DNA of 64,000 nucleotides from Pseudoselenomonas ruminantium (GTDB lineage Bacteria; Bacillota; Negativicutes; Selenomonadales; Selenomonadaceae): NCBI GenBank assembly GCA_015058625.1, contig SVCA01000007.1:1-64000 (forward strand), given 5' to 3'. Below the pieces are notes generated by a model. That model made no database searches, was not told where the DNA came from, and saw only the letters and a list, made by a program, of their open reading frames with translations. The translations under genes and the position numbers were made by a program. Each line of letters begins with the position of its first letter. Within the stretch, counting starts at the first letter, position 1. Positions 26,052 through 35,617 of the stretch are shown here, piece by piece.

Positions 26052-27529
26052 GTAACTATTCACCAGTAGTTTAAGAATCTCTTACAAATGTACGATAAAC
26101 TAAATAAAATGGAAAGGAGGCGGCAATCATGATGACACCTGAGGAACAGGCGTATGTTCGCAAGCTAGAAGAAACAATTGTTAAATTAGAAGCTCGCATA
26201 GCAGAACTAGAACGCCGTCTCAACATGAACAGCTCTAATAGTTCCAAACCGCCTTCCACGGATAAGCCAAACCAGAAAAAGCGCAGTCTCCGTAAACCGT
26301 CAGGAAAAAAGCCCGGCGGTCAAAGCGGACATAAGGGAACTACCTTGAAATTGCCCTGTGCACCATCCAAAATTATTCCTTGCAATCCAAAAGAATGTGC
26401 AGGTTGTGCATTAGCAGGCCAGTGTCAAGGCAAATGCTTAGAAAGCCGCTATGAGATAGATGCTGAAATTACGGTGGTTGTCCATAAGTATTCACAGATG
26501 GAATATTTTTGTGTCCAAAATCAAACACCTGCCTTCGCGGAAATTTCCCGGAGAATATTACAGCAACAAAGTGCTATGGCCCTAAGATTCAGGCGTTAGC
26601 TATTGGCATGAACACCTATTGTGCTGTTTCGGTCAATAAAATACATGAATTTTTCATGTCCGTATTAAAGCTGCCTGTAAGTACGGGATTTATTCATAAC
26701 GCTGTAAAGAAATATGCAGGCAAGCTCGATTATGCCATTAGCAGTATAAAAACAGCCATATATTCTGCGCCTGTCGTACATGTTGATGAAACAGGAGTGC
26801 GTGCATCAGGGGAAACAACATGGTTACATAATGTTTCCACCGAGATGTACACCTACCAGCATGTCAGCGAAAAACGCGGGCAAGATGGCATGCGGGAGGG
26901 GGATTTTCTCCAACATTACAAAGGCATAGTGATCCACGACGGTTGGCGCCCCTATTGGAAATTCCAATTTGAAGCGCATGGGCTTTGCTACGCCCATATA
27001 CTGCGGGAACTGCAAGGTGTTATAGATAACAATCCAAAGCAGGAATGGGCTGAACTTATGATATGGCTGCTTTGTAAGATGAAAAGCACCAAGGAAAAGC
27101 TCATGGATACGGGGAAAACATCTGCCAGTGCCTACTATTGCCGACTATACAAGGGATATTGGCAAGGCTTAATTTATCAAGGTCAGCAGAATAATCCCAT
27201 AGAATACAGTGACAAGAGGAAAAGAAAACGGAATATTGCCAGACGATTGGCAGACCGACTGAATGAATACAGCGAAGATTTTTGCCGTTTCTTCTGGGAC
27301 TTCCGTGTACCTTTTGATAACAATCAAGCGGAACGGGATGTCAGACATGTCAAAGTCAAGATAAAAGTTTCCGGTTGTTTCCGCTCGCTGGAAGGTGCTA
27401 AAGAATTTGCAAAAATTAACTCCGTATTAAGCACAGCCCGTAAGCATGGCATTGCTGTCATAGATACAATAATGGCAACGCTTGCTCAGGCATCTTGTAT
27501 TCCCTGGGCATTAGCTAGTGAATAGTTAC
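26052..27529 (+). mobile_element. IS66-type single-ORF element (ISBst12-like)
   Basis: GTAACTATTCAC (26052-26063) and its complement (27518-27529) are the ends, with two further matching bases after one mismatch. It is 1478 bp long and has one tnpC-like gene without tnpA or tnpB. The tnpC stop codon lies inside the right repeat. The eight bases on either side do not match, so the flanks have been rearranged. Confidence 0.8.
26129..27525 (+). pseudogene. IS66-type transposase with one frameshift
   Basis: ATG 26129 (GGAGG upstream) starts MMTPEEQAYVRKLEETIVKLEARIAELE. The N-terminal part includes NSSNSSKPPSTDKP and GGQSGHKG motifs. At about 26531-26538 a T seems missing (CCTTCGCGG for CCTTTCGCGG), giving an early TAG at 26597. 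In the next frame GNFPENITATKCYGPKIQALAIGM leads into the DDE domain (HVDETGVRASG, HDGWRPYW, NNQAERDVRHVKVK). One base would restore about 465 residues. Confidence 0.85.
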
Positions 27530-27617
27530 TATGTATCAGCCCCTTCTTGACCGCCATATACCGCAATGATAGAATGAAACTAAAGAGAGCGATAACAATA
27601 AAGAATGGAGAATACAT
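27530..27617 (-). pseudogene. Start of a small hydrophobic protein, cut by the IS
   Basis: An ATG at 27617 lies two bases after the TAA of the TrlF-type gene and opens MYSPFFIVIALFSFILSLRY, a probable transmembrane helix, then MAVKKGLIH before running into the IS66 end. It may be the beginning of a second gene of the TrlF operon. No ribosome site of its own is seen, so it would depend on coupling. Evidence is weak. Confidence 0.3.
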
Positions 27618-27619
27618 TG

Positions 27620-30277
27620 TTATTTAATACTAAACCCGTATTTATTTTCTCGTTGCTTAAATGCGATGTCTCCGCCCTCAAGCAGATCACAAACATGCTG
27701 TCTTATTCCTTGCGAAATTAATACCGATTTTGTTTTATCCTGTTCATATGTATTTTCCATAGCACCAGAACGATACTCAAATTTAATATCATCTTGATTT
27801 TTACTATTAATTCCATCCTGATTAGATACAATTATTTCCTCAGAATCCGCAGCAACCACTACATTCGGGTTATGTGTTACCAATATCATCTGTCTATGTG
27901 CCTTCTTGGCACGAATATAAGTAACCAAATCATTATATATTGCCCGATTATCCAAATCGTCTTCTGGCTGATCTATCAAAATGGGGCACTCATTCTCATC
28001 AAAATCAAGAATCATTCTTAAAATCACAAATGCTTTCTTTCCCTCTGACATTGAAGAAAGAGTGTCCCCTTGATATTTCACATCATATATAAGTTTATAG
28101 TAATTCGCAGATACAAGTTCACTTGCTACTTGTTTTTCATCCCTACTGCTTTTTAATGTATATCTGCCATTAACGATATCTTCAAAAACATTCTCAATGA
28201 ATTCATTAAAACTTGTTGCATCCTGCCAAACAAATCCCAATAAAGCCTGTACTTTCTGACCACGTTTATTAAAATTATTGTCTACAAATGAAGAAAATTT
28301 TTCACTAGCGAACTGCGGTACCGGTACAATAGACACGTCATCCTTTTCCATTGATACTTGCTCAGAAACAGCTGTCATAATGTTATAAAATGAAGCATGC
28401 TTCTCCATTATAGCATTTTGAGCAGTAATAATTTTCTCATCATATTCCTTACATTTCTTAAGCTTTTCTTTAATGTATTCAGCTTTCTTTTTTTCAGAAT
28501 CCAGACGCTTATTCAAGGCATCTACTGCACCATTCTCTTTATAGAAGGTCTCTCCCTTTTGGTATAAATTATCACTCTCAATTTCCTTTATCTTATTTTC
28601 ATCATAAAGAATACAATTTGATGTCTCATCCTTAACTTGTTTTATAATTTCGAGCCATTTCTCTCCGGTTTCTCGCTTTAGTTCATCATAAAAAGCTGTT
28701 ATTCTCTGATTTACATTGCTTGGCAAACTAATCAAATCAGCAGATATATCTTTCATCACATGTAGATTCGTCAATTCGCTCAATTGTGATAAAGCAGTCT
28801 TAAGCAACGTTATATGGTTCTTTCGTTTTTCAAGGTCTTCTTTAAGTGATATATATTGTACTTCATCCTCAACAGAAAGCTTAATCGTCAGGTTTATTTT
28901 CAGCTCATCAACTTCTTTCTGAAGCCTGCTAATCTCATTTTCGATACCAACAGGGTCGCCTATGCTCTGCAATTGATCTTCGAGATCTTTCTTTACGCTT
29001 CTAAGATTAAAATAGCTTTCAAGTAGACTTGCTATTTCCATATTATTCTTACTCAGATTTCTTTCGAAACTTTCATAACAATTTCTGCGATTGCTGTCTC
29101 CTTTAAGGATATTTTCAATAAGCTTGGCTGTGTTTTCAGCTTTTGCTGCCAAACCATTGATATATGATTGTGGGAAATACTCAACCTTACGACCTCTTTC
29201 CCTTGATCCATCTGCCCATAGAATACTCATTGAGGCCGTAACATCTTCCAAATATGTTTCATAATCTTCATTATCGCCCTTAACTTTTCCAGTATAATCT
29301 GCAAGTTTTGCAATACATCCAAGAAGGATTGATTTTCCAGAAGATCTTCCACCAATAATTGTATTTAACCCTGGATTAAGTGGAATTTCCTGATTTCCAA
29401 AATCAGCATGATTAAATGATACTTTTTCAATGACTTGATACTTACTCTTTATTTCAGGCTCATTTTTCTGAATCTTCACTCGTAATTCAGGCTCATATAT
29501 TATTTGCCTCAATCCATCAAAAGTCTTATCAGCTTTTATCCACGTAAATAATTTTCCAACATCAGCTGTTTTATGTGCATCAGATGCAGCAATTACTGGC
29601 TTTGAATAGGTTTTCACATAAAAGTCAGCATTTCGATCTGAAGCACTACCAATCTCGCAAATATCTATATAATTTGTCAACAACTCCTCTTTGAGCGTAC
29701 CAAGAGAATCTACAACATCTTTAACATTACTTGTTCCCCTACCCTCATGCTTCATTTCTTCAATACTATTTGTTTTATTACCAGCATGTACCGACACAAG
29801 TCCACCATACCGATGAATCAAATCTGCTGCGTCCTTAAAGTCTACCTGTACCTTAAACATCCCAATTTTAAAAGCTTCATCATTGTTTGCCTCAGGTTTT
29901 TCTTCCTTTCCTTTTGCAACAATCGCCGTTCTTGACAATTTCAACGGGCTAAGAATAAGTTCTTCCAACTCCTTTTGATTCAAAGTTATATTTCCATACT
30001 TTTCTGGGAAAAGGCCAATCATGTGAACAGATTTAGCACCATACTCAGTTCTAAACTCTATTCCGCTTATGACTACGATATTTTTGCTTGCCGCGTATTT
30101 CTTTATTTCATCAATATTGCTAACAGTATGATGATCCGTTAGTGCTATTACCGATATCCCTTTATTCACTGCTTCATCTATTATCTACTGCGGGGTTTGT
30201 TTTCCATCTGAAGCATCTGAGTGAATATGTAAATCCCACTTTGCCCATGTTGAGCCTCCATAATTAAATGATTCCAT
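27620..30277 (-). pseudogene. trlF: TrlF-type PHP/AAA-like ATPase with in-frame TAG
   Basis: ATG 30277 follows GGGAGG by six bases. The start WAKWDLHIHSDASDGK is the first metal motif of a PHP domain; a TAG at codon 31 (30185-30187, after TPQ) precedes IIDEAVNKG and ALTDHHT. Relatives have Glu or Gln there. The rest is intact: PHP domain to about 260, then an SMC/RecN-like ATPase with GGRSSGKS, a long coiled coil (about 390-640), the signature LSSMSEGKKA, ILIDQPEDDLD and ILVTHNPNVV. With the TAG read, it is 885 residues. GTG 30169 could start a product lacking the first PHP motif. TrlF proteins are linked to Tn7-like elements and defence. Confidence 0.75.
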
Positions 30278-30400
30278 GTTTTCCTCCCTGTTATGTAGTG
30301 CCTTTTGTCAAGCATCATTTTTTACCTGCGACCTCAGCTCTAACATCGCTGTCATGCCAGTTCATTACACTGCCCAGCCTTTCCTGCCACCTGTCCGCAC

Positions 30401-31066
30401 TCATCTCGGCAACTCTGCCAAAATATCCCCGTACGGCCTCCCTTTCCCAAACAAGATAGTCGTCCCCAGAATAAACCCATCCACCCCTTGTGGCGCATAG
30501 GTATTTATCTTGTCCATACCGCAAGAACCATCCCAGTAAATCTTGAACTTATACTCCTCCTTCAGCTTCAGCAGTCTTTTGACCTTCTTGCTCACATACG
30601 GCAGGAACATCTGACCTGCATTGCCAGGGTTCACCGCCATCACCAGAACCTTCTTCACAATGACCAGCATCTCCATCACCGTGGCCACGCTGGTACCCGG
30701 ATTTATGGCAATGCCTGGCACCATGCCTGCATCTATAATCTTCTGCAAAGTAGTAGACGGATGATACTCTGCCTCCGGGTGCATATATACTGTATCTCCT
30801 GGGCGTAATTTGCGTAGGAACAAATCCACCGTATTTACAGGGTGCTCTACCATCAGATGCACATCCAGCGGCTTTTGGGTAGCTGAGGCTATATAAGCCA
30901 TATCATTCAGAGACATGGCAAAATTGGGCACGAAGCGGCCATCCATGATGTCAATATGAAAACTGTCAATATCGCTCTTCTCCAAAGCTTCCACCTCATC
31001 CCGCAGGCAGGCGTAGTCTGCACACATCATGGAAGCACAATATTCTATCCTATGTTTACGTGGCAT
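30401..31066 (-). CDS. Ribulose-phosphate 3-epimerase-type enzyme
   Basis: 221 residues, ATG 31066 with AGGAGG eight bases upstream. It has the TIM-barrel epimerase motifs SFHIDIMDGRFVPNF, LDVHLMVEHP, MAVNPGNAGQMFLP and WDGSCGMDKI. The catalytic pair (Asp in HIDIMDG and Asp in YWDGS) is present. The substrate motif MAVNPG replaces the usual MTVNPGFGGQ, so the substrate may be a related ketose phosphate such as allulose-6-phosphate or a specialised polymer precursor. It is the last gene of the glycan operon. Confidence 0.8.
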   Translation of the reverse strand: MPRKHRIEYCASMMCADYACLRDEVEALEKSDIDSFHIDIMDGRFVPNFAMSLNDMAYIASATQKPLDVHLMVEHPVNTVDLFLRKLRPGDTVYMHPEAEYHPSTTLQKIIDAGMVPGIAINPGTSVATVMEMLVIVKKVLVMAVNPGNAGQMFLPYVSKKVKRLLKLKEEYKFKIYWDGSCGMDKINTYAPQGVDGFILGTTILFGKGRPYGDILAELPR

Positions 31067-31078
31067 AGCAAATCCTCC

Positions 31079-31939
31079 TCAAATCGTCAGCCAGGCAGTC
31101 ATGGCTTCCCGAGCTTCAAGTTCAGCAACCTTTTCCTCTGGAGACAGAATCACCGTCATACCGGGACGCAGTTCAATTCCGTCAGCCTTCCCCTGCCCCT
31201 TCAGCAAAGTGAAGCAGACTTCCTTATCCTGCTTGTTCTCATAGCCATTCAAACCGTGGTGAAGCTGCGTAGCATAGGTTGCTTCTACTATGGGGCTTCC
31301 CTCCTGGTATTGCCTGACCACAGACTTCAGTTCCGGGTGCAGACAGGCCAAGGCTTTTTCCGTATGCAGTTCTCGCTTCCTGCCCTGGGCATCCACACGA
31401 TCATAGTCATAGAAGCGATAGGTGAAATCTGCCCCCTGCTCGATCTCATAGACCAGGCTGCCTGCAGATATCGCATGCAGAGTGCCCGGCTCCACGAACA
31501 CATAGTCGCCTACCGTCACAGGCAAGTAGTCCAGTACGCCCTCATATTCATTTTGTGCCACATGGGTGCGGATAGTTTCCATGTCCTTCAGACAGCAACC
31601 ATTCACCAGAATGCCACTTGCAGGAGCCTCCAGAAAATACCAGGACTCCCGTTTGCCTCTTGCCATCTGCTCCATCTTCTGTGCCGCATCATCATCTGGA
31701 TGCACCTGCAAGCTGAGGTCTTTATCTGCTTCCGTCAAAGCTATGGTCAGTGGAAAATCTGGCCGCATGTCCTGCAAAGTCTTGCCCGCATGCATTCCAT
31801 TCAAGATTTTGTTGGAAAGTTCTTTCCTGGCATAAACGGAGTACAGATGGCCTATCTGCGTTTCCCCGGTGGTGGTCAAAGGGGTCAGGCGCGGCCCGCC
31901 CCAAATAGTTTCATGCACAATAGGTTCCAATACCAGCAT
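31079..31939 (-). CDS. manA: Class I mannose-6-phosphate isomerase
   Basis: 286 residues, ATG 31939 with GAGGGA upstream. Zinc-site motifs are seen: LSLQVHPDDDAA (Gln, His), VEPGTLHAI (Glu, His) and the active-site region EIEQGADFTYRFYDYDRVD. The short length is normal for Firmicute ManA. It interconverts fructose-6-phosphate and mannose-6-phosphate, so it can feed GDP-mannose-type sugars; it lies 12 bases ahead of the epimerase gene. Confidence 0.85.
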   Translation of the reverse strand: MLVLEPIVHETIWGGPRLTPLTTTGETQIGHLYSVYARKELSNKILNGMHAGKTLQDMRPDFPLTIALTEADKDLSLQVHPDDDAAQKMEQMARGKRESWYFLEAPASGILVNGCCLKDMETIRTHVAQNEYEGVLDYLPVTVGDYVFVEPGTLHAISAGSLVYEIEQGADFTYRFYDYDRVDAQGRKRELHTEKALACLHPELKSVVRQYQEGSPIVEATYATQLHHGLNGYENKQDKEVCFTLLKGQGKADGIELRPGMTVILSPEEKVAELEAREAMTAWLTI

Positions 31940-31971
31940 ATGCGTCCCTCATCTCTTTAAATTCTTATCGC

Positions 31972-33258
31972 CTACAAATATCCTTCAATATCTTTTAATA
32001 GCTGCGCCAAGGATTGCTCCTTGTCTACTGTTATTTCTTTCAATTTCTCGTCCCCTGCGCACAGCTCCATCCGCTCCAGCCCGCAGAACTCAATGTCCGG
32101 GTGATGCCAGGGCACTAGCCCCGGTGTCTTGGATGGATAGAAAACTATGCGATGACAATTTGCCTGGCAGGTCACATCAAAGAAACCGCTGCGAGTGCCT
32201 ATGACTAAGCCCAGATATTCCATAGCCTGAATGGTATCCGGGAAATCAAAGCGCAGGACTGAAGCTCCCTCAATGTCTGACTGTTCCTCGGCACCTGCTA
32301 CATTTATGAATACCTGATAGCCTTTTTCCTGCAAAACCGAAGCCAGTTTCTGCCAAAAGGCCCAGGGCATAATCTGCGCCGAATAGGCAAAGGGAGCAAG
32401 CAGCACTCCCAGCCCAGGCTTTGCTCCCCTGGACTGCAAATATCGCTCCACAGCCTCCCTGTCCCCCTGCCACTGGGGATGACAGGGCTGCGTATCTGAG
32501 GGCAATCCATAGGCAAAACACCTGAATGTATCCATAAAAGTGCAATGGTGGCTCAGACGCAACAGCGACGGATTGAATCGGAATTTTCCCTGCCAGCGGG
32601 TCAGTGGAAAAAGCTCCAGCACATCCTCTCCGAAAAAAGTCCAGGCCTGTATAAGGCTGTTTGACTGCTCCTGGGTAAGGGAGACCACCGGCTCGATGCC
32701 AAAATATGGAGATAATTTCTTCAATCCCTTCGAAGCTCCCGCCATCAGATAGGAGGAAATGCCATTACTTTGACAATAAGTATGGAAATACAGCCCCAGC
32801 AGGTAATAGTCTCCCAACGGCCCGTCCGCCAGAAATATCTTGCGCTGGCCGTACTCCCGCCGCAGTTTCTTATATAATGCCAGCCCTGCCCGCACAGCCC
32901 GCCAGTTGCTCTCCGGACTGGGGCGTTCCAACACAAAGACCTGCTCTCCCTCCCCATAGCCGAAGCCTTCAAACTGCCGCAATATCTCTGCCCAATACTT
33001 AGGGGAATGCACGATGATGCGGATGTTTTCATCATTGGGAAGCAAGGCCTTCTTGGGAGAAGAAATAGTCAGCCCCATAAAGCATCGTCCCCATTTGACG
33101 CTGTCATTATCCAAAATACCGGCAGGCTCCAAGTCGCAGGAACGAAGCAATGTCACAATCTCTCCCACATCTTCCAGCCTGCCAATTATAAAGATCCTGC
33201 TACGGCTGTCCCAGGCTGAGAGCCATTCCTTTATTTCTTCAGCCAGTTCTGGTCTCAT
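31972..33258 (-). CDS. GT9-like transferase with N-terminal Rossmann-like module
   Basis: 428 residues, ATG 33258 with GGAGG eight bases upstream. Residues 20-125 are a Rossmann-like module (RIFIIGRLEDVGEIV, PAGILDNDSVKWG, VHSPKYWAEILRQFEGFGY, QVFVLE). From 130 it resembles GT9/ADP-heptose-transferase-like GT-B folds (ADGPLGDYYLLGLYFHTY, LGVLLAPFAYSAQIMP, TRSGFFDVTCQANCHRIVFYP). The acceptor-side residues are unusual and the donor is unknown. It is a paralogue of the gene at 33816. Confidence 0.65.
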   Translation of the reverse strand: MRPELAEEIKEWLSAWDSRSRIFIIGRLEDVGEIVTLLRSCDLEPAGILDNDSVKWGRCFMGLTISSPKKALLPNDENIRIIVHSPKYWAEILRQFEGFGYGEGEQVFVLERPSPESNWRAVRAGLALYKKLRREYGQRKIFLADGPLGDYYLLGLYFHTYCQSNGISSYLMAGASKGLKKLSPYFGIEPVVSLTQEQSNSLIQAWTFFGEDVLELFPLTRWQGKFRFNPSLLRLSHHCTFMDTFRCFAYGLPSDTQPCHPQWQGDREAVERYLQSRGAKPGLGVLLAPFAYSAQIMPWAFWQKLASVLQEKGYQVFINVAGAEEQSDIEGASVLRFDFPDTIQAMEYLGLVIGTRSGFFDVTCQANCHRIVFYPSKTPGLVPWHHPDIEFCGLERMELCAGDEKLKEITVDKEQSLAQLLKDIEGYL

Positions 33259-33283
33259 AGCTCAGCCTCCAATGTTCCTGCCA

Positions 33284-33814
33284 TCACAATTTCATTACCT
33301 GCTCACCTAGCGCCAGAAAATCTATGATGTCCTTATCATCACCATCATATATGGGGGCACTTTTCTGTGGTGTTCCTGTAAAATGAAAAATATCATAGCA
33401 CAACAAATCTTCCTTGGTCACACCATGCACCCCCAGCAGATTTTCCGCACAAGTATCATAAGGTCGCGTCAGGGAAACAATAGTCAGCCTGGATGTAAAT
33501 TCGAACAGAGCATAATACTTCAGCAAGGCATCTATATCTGCACTGCTGAGTTCGTGCGTCAGCACCGCCCGTTGGCATAACAGCGGCAATGCCTTGGCAA
33601 TGACGTCTTCACTGAACAAGAGCACCACTTTCTTTGATCCCTTGGTCTCCAAATACTGTTCCATATGCAGCAAGGCATAGTAGTTATAAACATCTGCTAC
33701 ATGTGGGAACAAGATATATAAATCTGCATCGAAGGCAACATCTATTTCCTGCCAGACCAGCTTGCCTTTCTCTGCCAGCTGGATATGACTTTCCAGCATT
33801 TTCTCGTCTATCAT
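33284..33814 (-). CDS. Unknown protein between two GT9-like genes
   Basis: 176 residues, ATG 33814 with AAGGTGG upstream. The sequence begins MIDEKMLESHIQLAEKGKLV and includes ADLYILFPHVADVYNYYALLHM and KKVVLLFSEDVIAKAL. I do not recognise the family. Alternating short beta strands and helices suggest a Rossmann-like or GT-like half domain. It sits one base from the end of the upstream gene, so it is co-translated and probably works with its neighbours. Confidence 0.55.
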   Translation of the reverse strand: MIDEKMLESHIQLAEKGKLVWQEIDVAFDADLYILFPHVADVYNYYALLHMEQYLETKGSKKVVLLFSEDVIAKALPLLCQRAVLTHELSSADIDALLKYYALFEFTSRLTIVSLTRPYDTCAENLLGVHGVTKEDLLCYDIFHFTGTPQKSAPIYDGDDKDIIDFLALGEQVMKL

Positions 33815-33815
33815 T

Positions 33816-35204
33816 TTAATGAACCACCTTATTGTCCTCTTTCAATCCAGCCACAATCTGCTCGGCAAAACTTTCCCAATAGGCTGTTTCTTCTTCGATG
33901 CCTTCATAATACCTGTACTCCAATTCCCAGGCATCGTTGCAAAGCCCCATATTCTTCAAACCACCAAAATATATATCAGAACGATGCCTCTCATAATCTA
34001 TTCCTTTATACTCAGGATATAAAATCACCTTATGGCACTTGGCCTGAGAGGTGACATCGCAAAAACCACTGCGCATGCTGACAAAGGCACCGGCGTATTC
34101 CAAATAAGCCAGACTATCACTTAACTCATAAGACATGACCGGCACATCTGACAGGAAGTTCGTCTCATATTCAGTGCGGGCATTGACCGCCACATCATAG
34201 CCTGCTTCCCGCAAGTGGCTCACTAGGCACTGCCAAAAAATCTTCGGAGGCTGAGCGACTATAGAATAGGCAAAAGGTGCAATAATAACGGTTAGCCCTG
34301 GGTGCAAACCTAGTCTTCCGAAATGCTCTTTCACCTGCTGGTCGCATTCCGCAAAAGCAGGCAACAAAGGCGTTTTTTTATCCTCCAGAGCATACACATA
34401 CTTCCTAAAGGTATCCATGAAGGTGAAACCGGGCCTGAATCTTATCCAGCATCTATTGAAATGGAAGTCAAATTCCCATATCTGCAAAATCTTGAATTTA
34501 TGATTGCCATTGCCCAAGAACATATACAGGTACTCCAAAGAGAAAATCTGTTCTTTGGTTACCTCCTCAAAATTATAAAGACCAAATAGTCTATGAATCC
34601 TCCTACTCAGCTCAGTGCCAATGCAAAGAGGATTCTTTATATCTTCCCTTTGGACATAATATGGCAGGAAACTGTAAAACAGGAAATTGTCCCCAATAGG
34701 CCCGTGAAGAAGGAAGATAAATACATCTTCCCCATATTTTTCCTCAAAGGATTGCAAAAGCTTCACTCCAGCTTTTATGAATGCCAGTTTTTTTTCTGCG
34801 GTTAGCATGTTGATAACGAAGAGATTTTTACCTTCCACATAGCCTTTGCGTATCATCTGTTCACGCATCTCACTCCAAAAACGGAAAGAGAATATCAGCA
34901 ACACTACTTCTTCGCAGTTCTGACTCCAGAAATCTTCCGGTGTCACAATATCAAATATCTTGTTCCCATAGGCATGAAGGCCTACCTTGTCTCTGTTATT
35001 ATCAACCACGGCCTCAACCTTGCTGTGATAATCATGTAGTATGTCATCCAGAATATCAGCATTCGACAAGCGACCCATGGCATATATTTTCTTGCTGGCC
35101 AGAGGAATCTGTTCTGATATTTTCTCTACTTCCTTCCGAACCTTTCGCCTAAGGATAAGTTCATCATTAGACAATTTCTTCCCACTTATCTCCCTATACT
35201 CCAT
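33816..35204 (-). CDS. GT9-like transferase with N-terminal Rossmann-like module
   Basis: ATG 35204 is preferred (GGAAGG seven bases upstream); an ATG at 35243 overlapping the previous stop is possible. Residues about 35-135 are the Rossmann-like module (KKIYAMGRLSNADILDDIL, VEAVVDNNRDKVG, GYVEGKNLFVI). The GT-B part follows (LLHGPIGDNFLFYSFLPYY, LTVIIAPFAYSIVAQPP, SMRSGFCDVTSQAKCHKVILYP), aligned throughout with the protein at 31972. The pair is an ancient duplication with diverged donor loops. Confidence 0.65.
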   Translation of the reverse strand: MEYREISGKKLSNDELILRRKVRKEVEKISEQIPLASKKIYAMGRLSNADILDDILHDYHSKVEAVVDNNRDKVGLHAYGNKIFDIVTPEDFWSQNCEEVVLLIFSFRFWSEMREQMIRKGYVEGKNLFVINMLTAEKKLAFIKAGVKLLQSFEEKYGEDVFIFLLHGPIGDNFLFYSFLPYYVQREDIKNPLCIGTELSRRIHRLFGLYNFEEVTKEQIFSLEYLYMFLGNGNHKFKILQIWEFDFHFNRCWIRFRPGFTFMDTFRKYVYALEDKKTPLLPAFAECDQQVKEHFGRLGLHPGLTVIIAPFAYSIVAQPPKIFWQCLVSHLREAGYDVAVNARTEYETNFLSDVPVMSYELSDSLAYLEYAGAFVSMRSGFCDVTSQAKCHKVILYPEYKGIDYERHRSDIYFGGLKNMGLCNDAWELEYRYYEGIEEETAYWESFAEQIVAGLKEDNKVVH

Positions 35205-35239
35205 CATCTCACCTTCCAATACCAACCGCCATATTCTTC

Positions 35240-35617
35240 TCATAGATCTTCATCAATCTCGACATTCAATCCTAGTAACCCTTCATTGCGCTTGCACTCT
35301 ACGCTGTAGCTCATTTTCAGTCCTGATGGCTTGCTGTCATTCAAAAGGATACGCTCCCCCATGGGTATCTGGAATTTTATATCATCGTAGCGTATGCCCT
35401 CCTGCTTCAGGAAATCCTCCGTTGCCTTACGAGCTGCCTCCTCCCTAGCTGTCAGGATCAACACATAATCTTCTGCCGGGAGTCCCTGCAAAAACTCCTT
35501 GGCTCCCGGTAGCCAATGGTCAGCACCACATTTATAGCCATTGTGCTCCACCAAGGTACCATCAAAATCAAAAATCCAGGTCTTCCCCAAGGTGGACAAC
35601 CTTAAATTTTCCTTCAT
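35240..35617 (-). CDS. Small HAD-family phosphatase
   Basis: ATG 35617 overlaps the TGA of the upstream gene (ATGA); 125 residues. The HAD motifs are WIFDFDGTLV (DxD), LILTAREE and GERILLNDSKPSG. It resembles capsule-locus phosphatases of the Cj1435 kind and lacks a cap domain. It may dephosphorylate a sugar-phosphate or nucleotide-sugar intermediate produced by the neighbouring nucleotidyltransferase-kinase. Confidence 0.75.
   Translation of the reverse strand: MKENLRLSTLGKTWIFDFDGTLVEHNGYKCGADHWLPGAKEFLQGLPAEDYVLILTAREEAARKATEDFLKQEGIRYDDIKFQIPMGERILLNDSKPSGLKMSYSVECKRNEGLLGLNVEIDEDL

Noticed and set aside
30315..30404. Small ORF after the epimerase gene (MSADRWQERLGSVMNWHD...)
   Set aside because: 29 codons overlapping the epimerase stop, no ribosome site and no recognised family; could be a remnant but not supportable as a gene.
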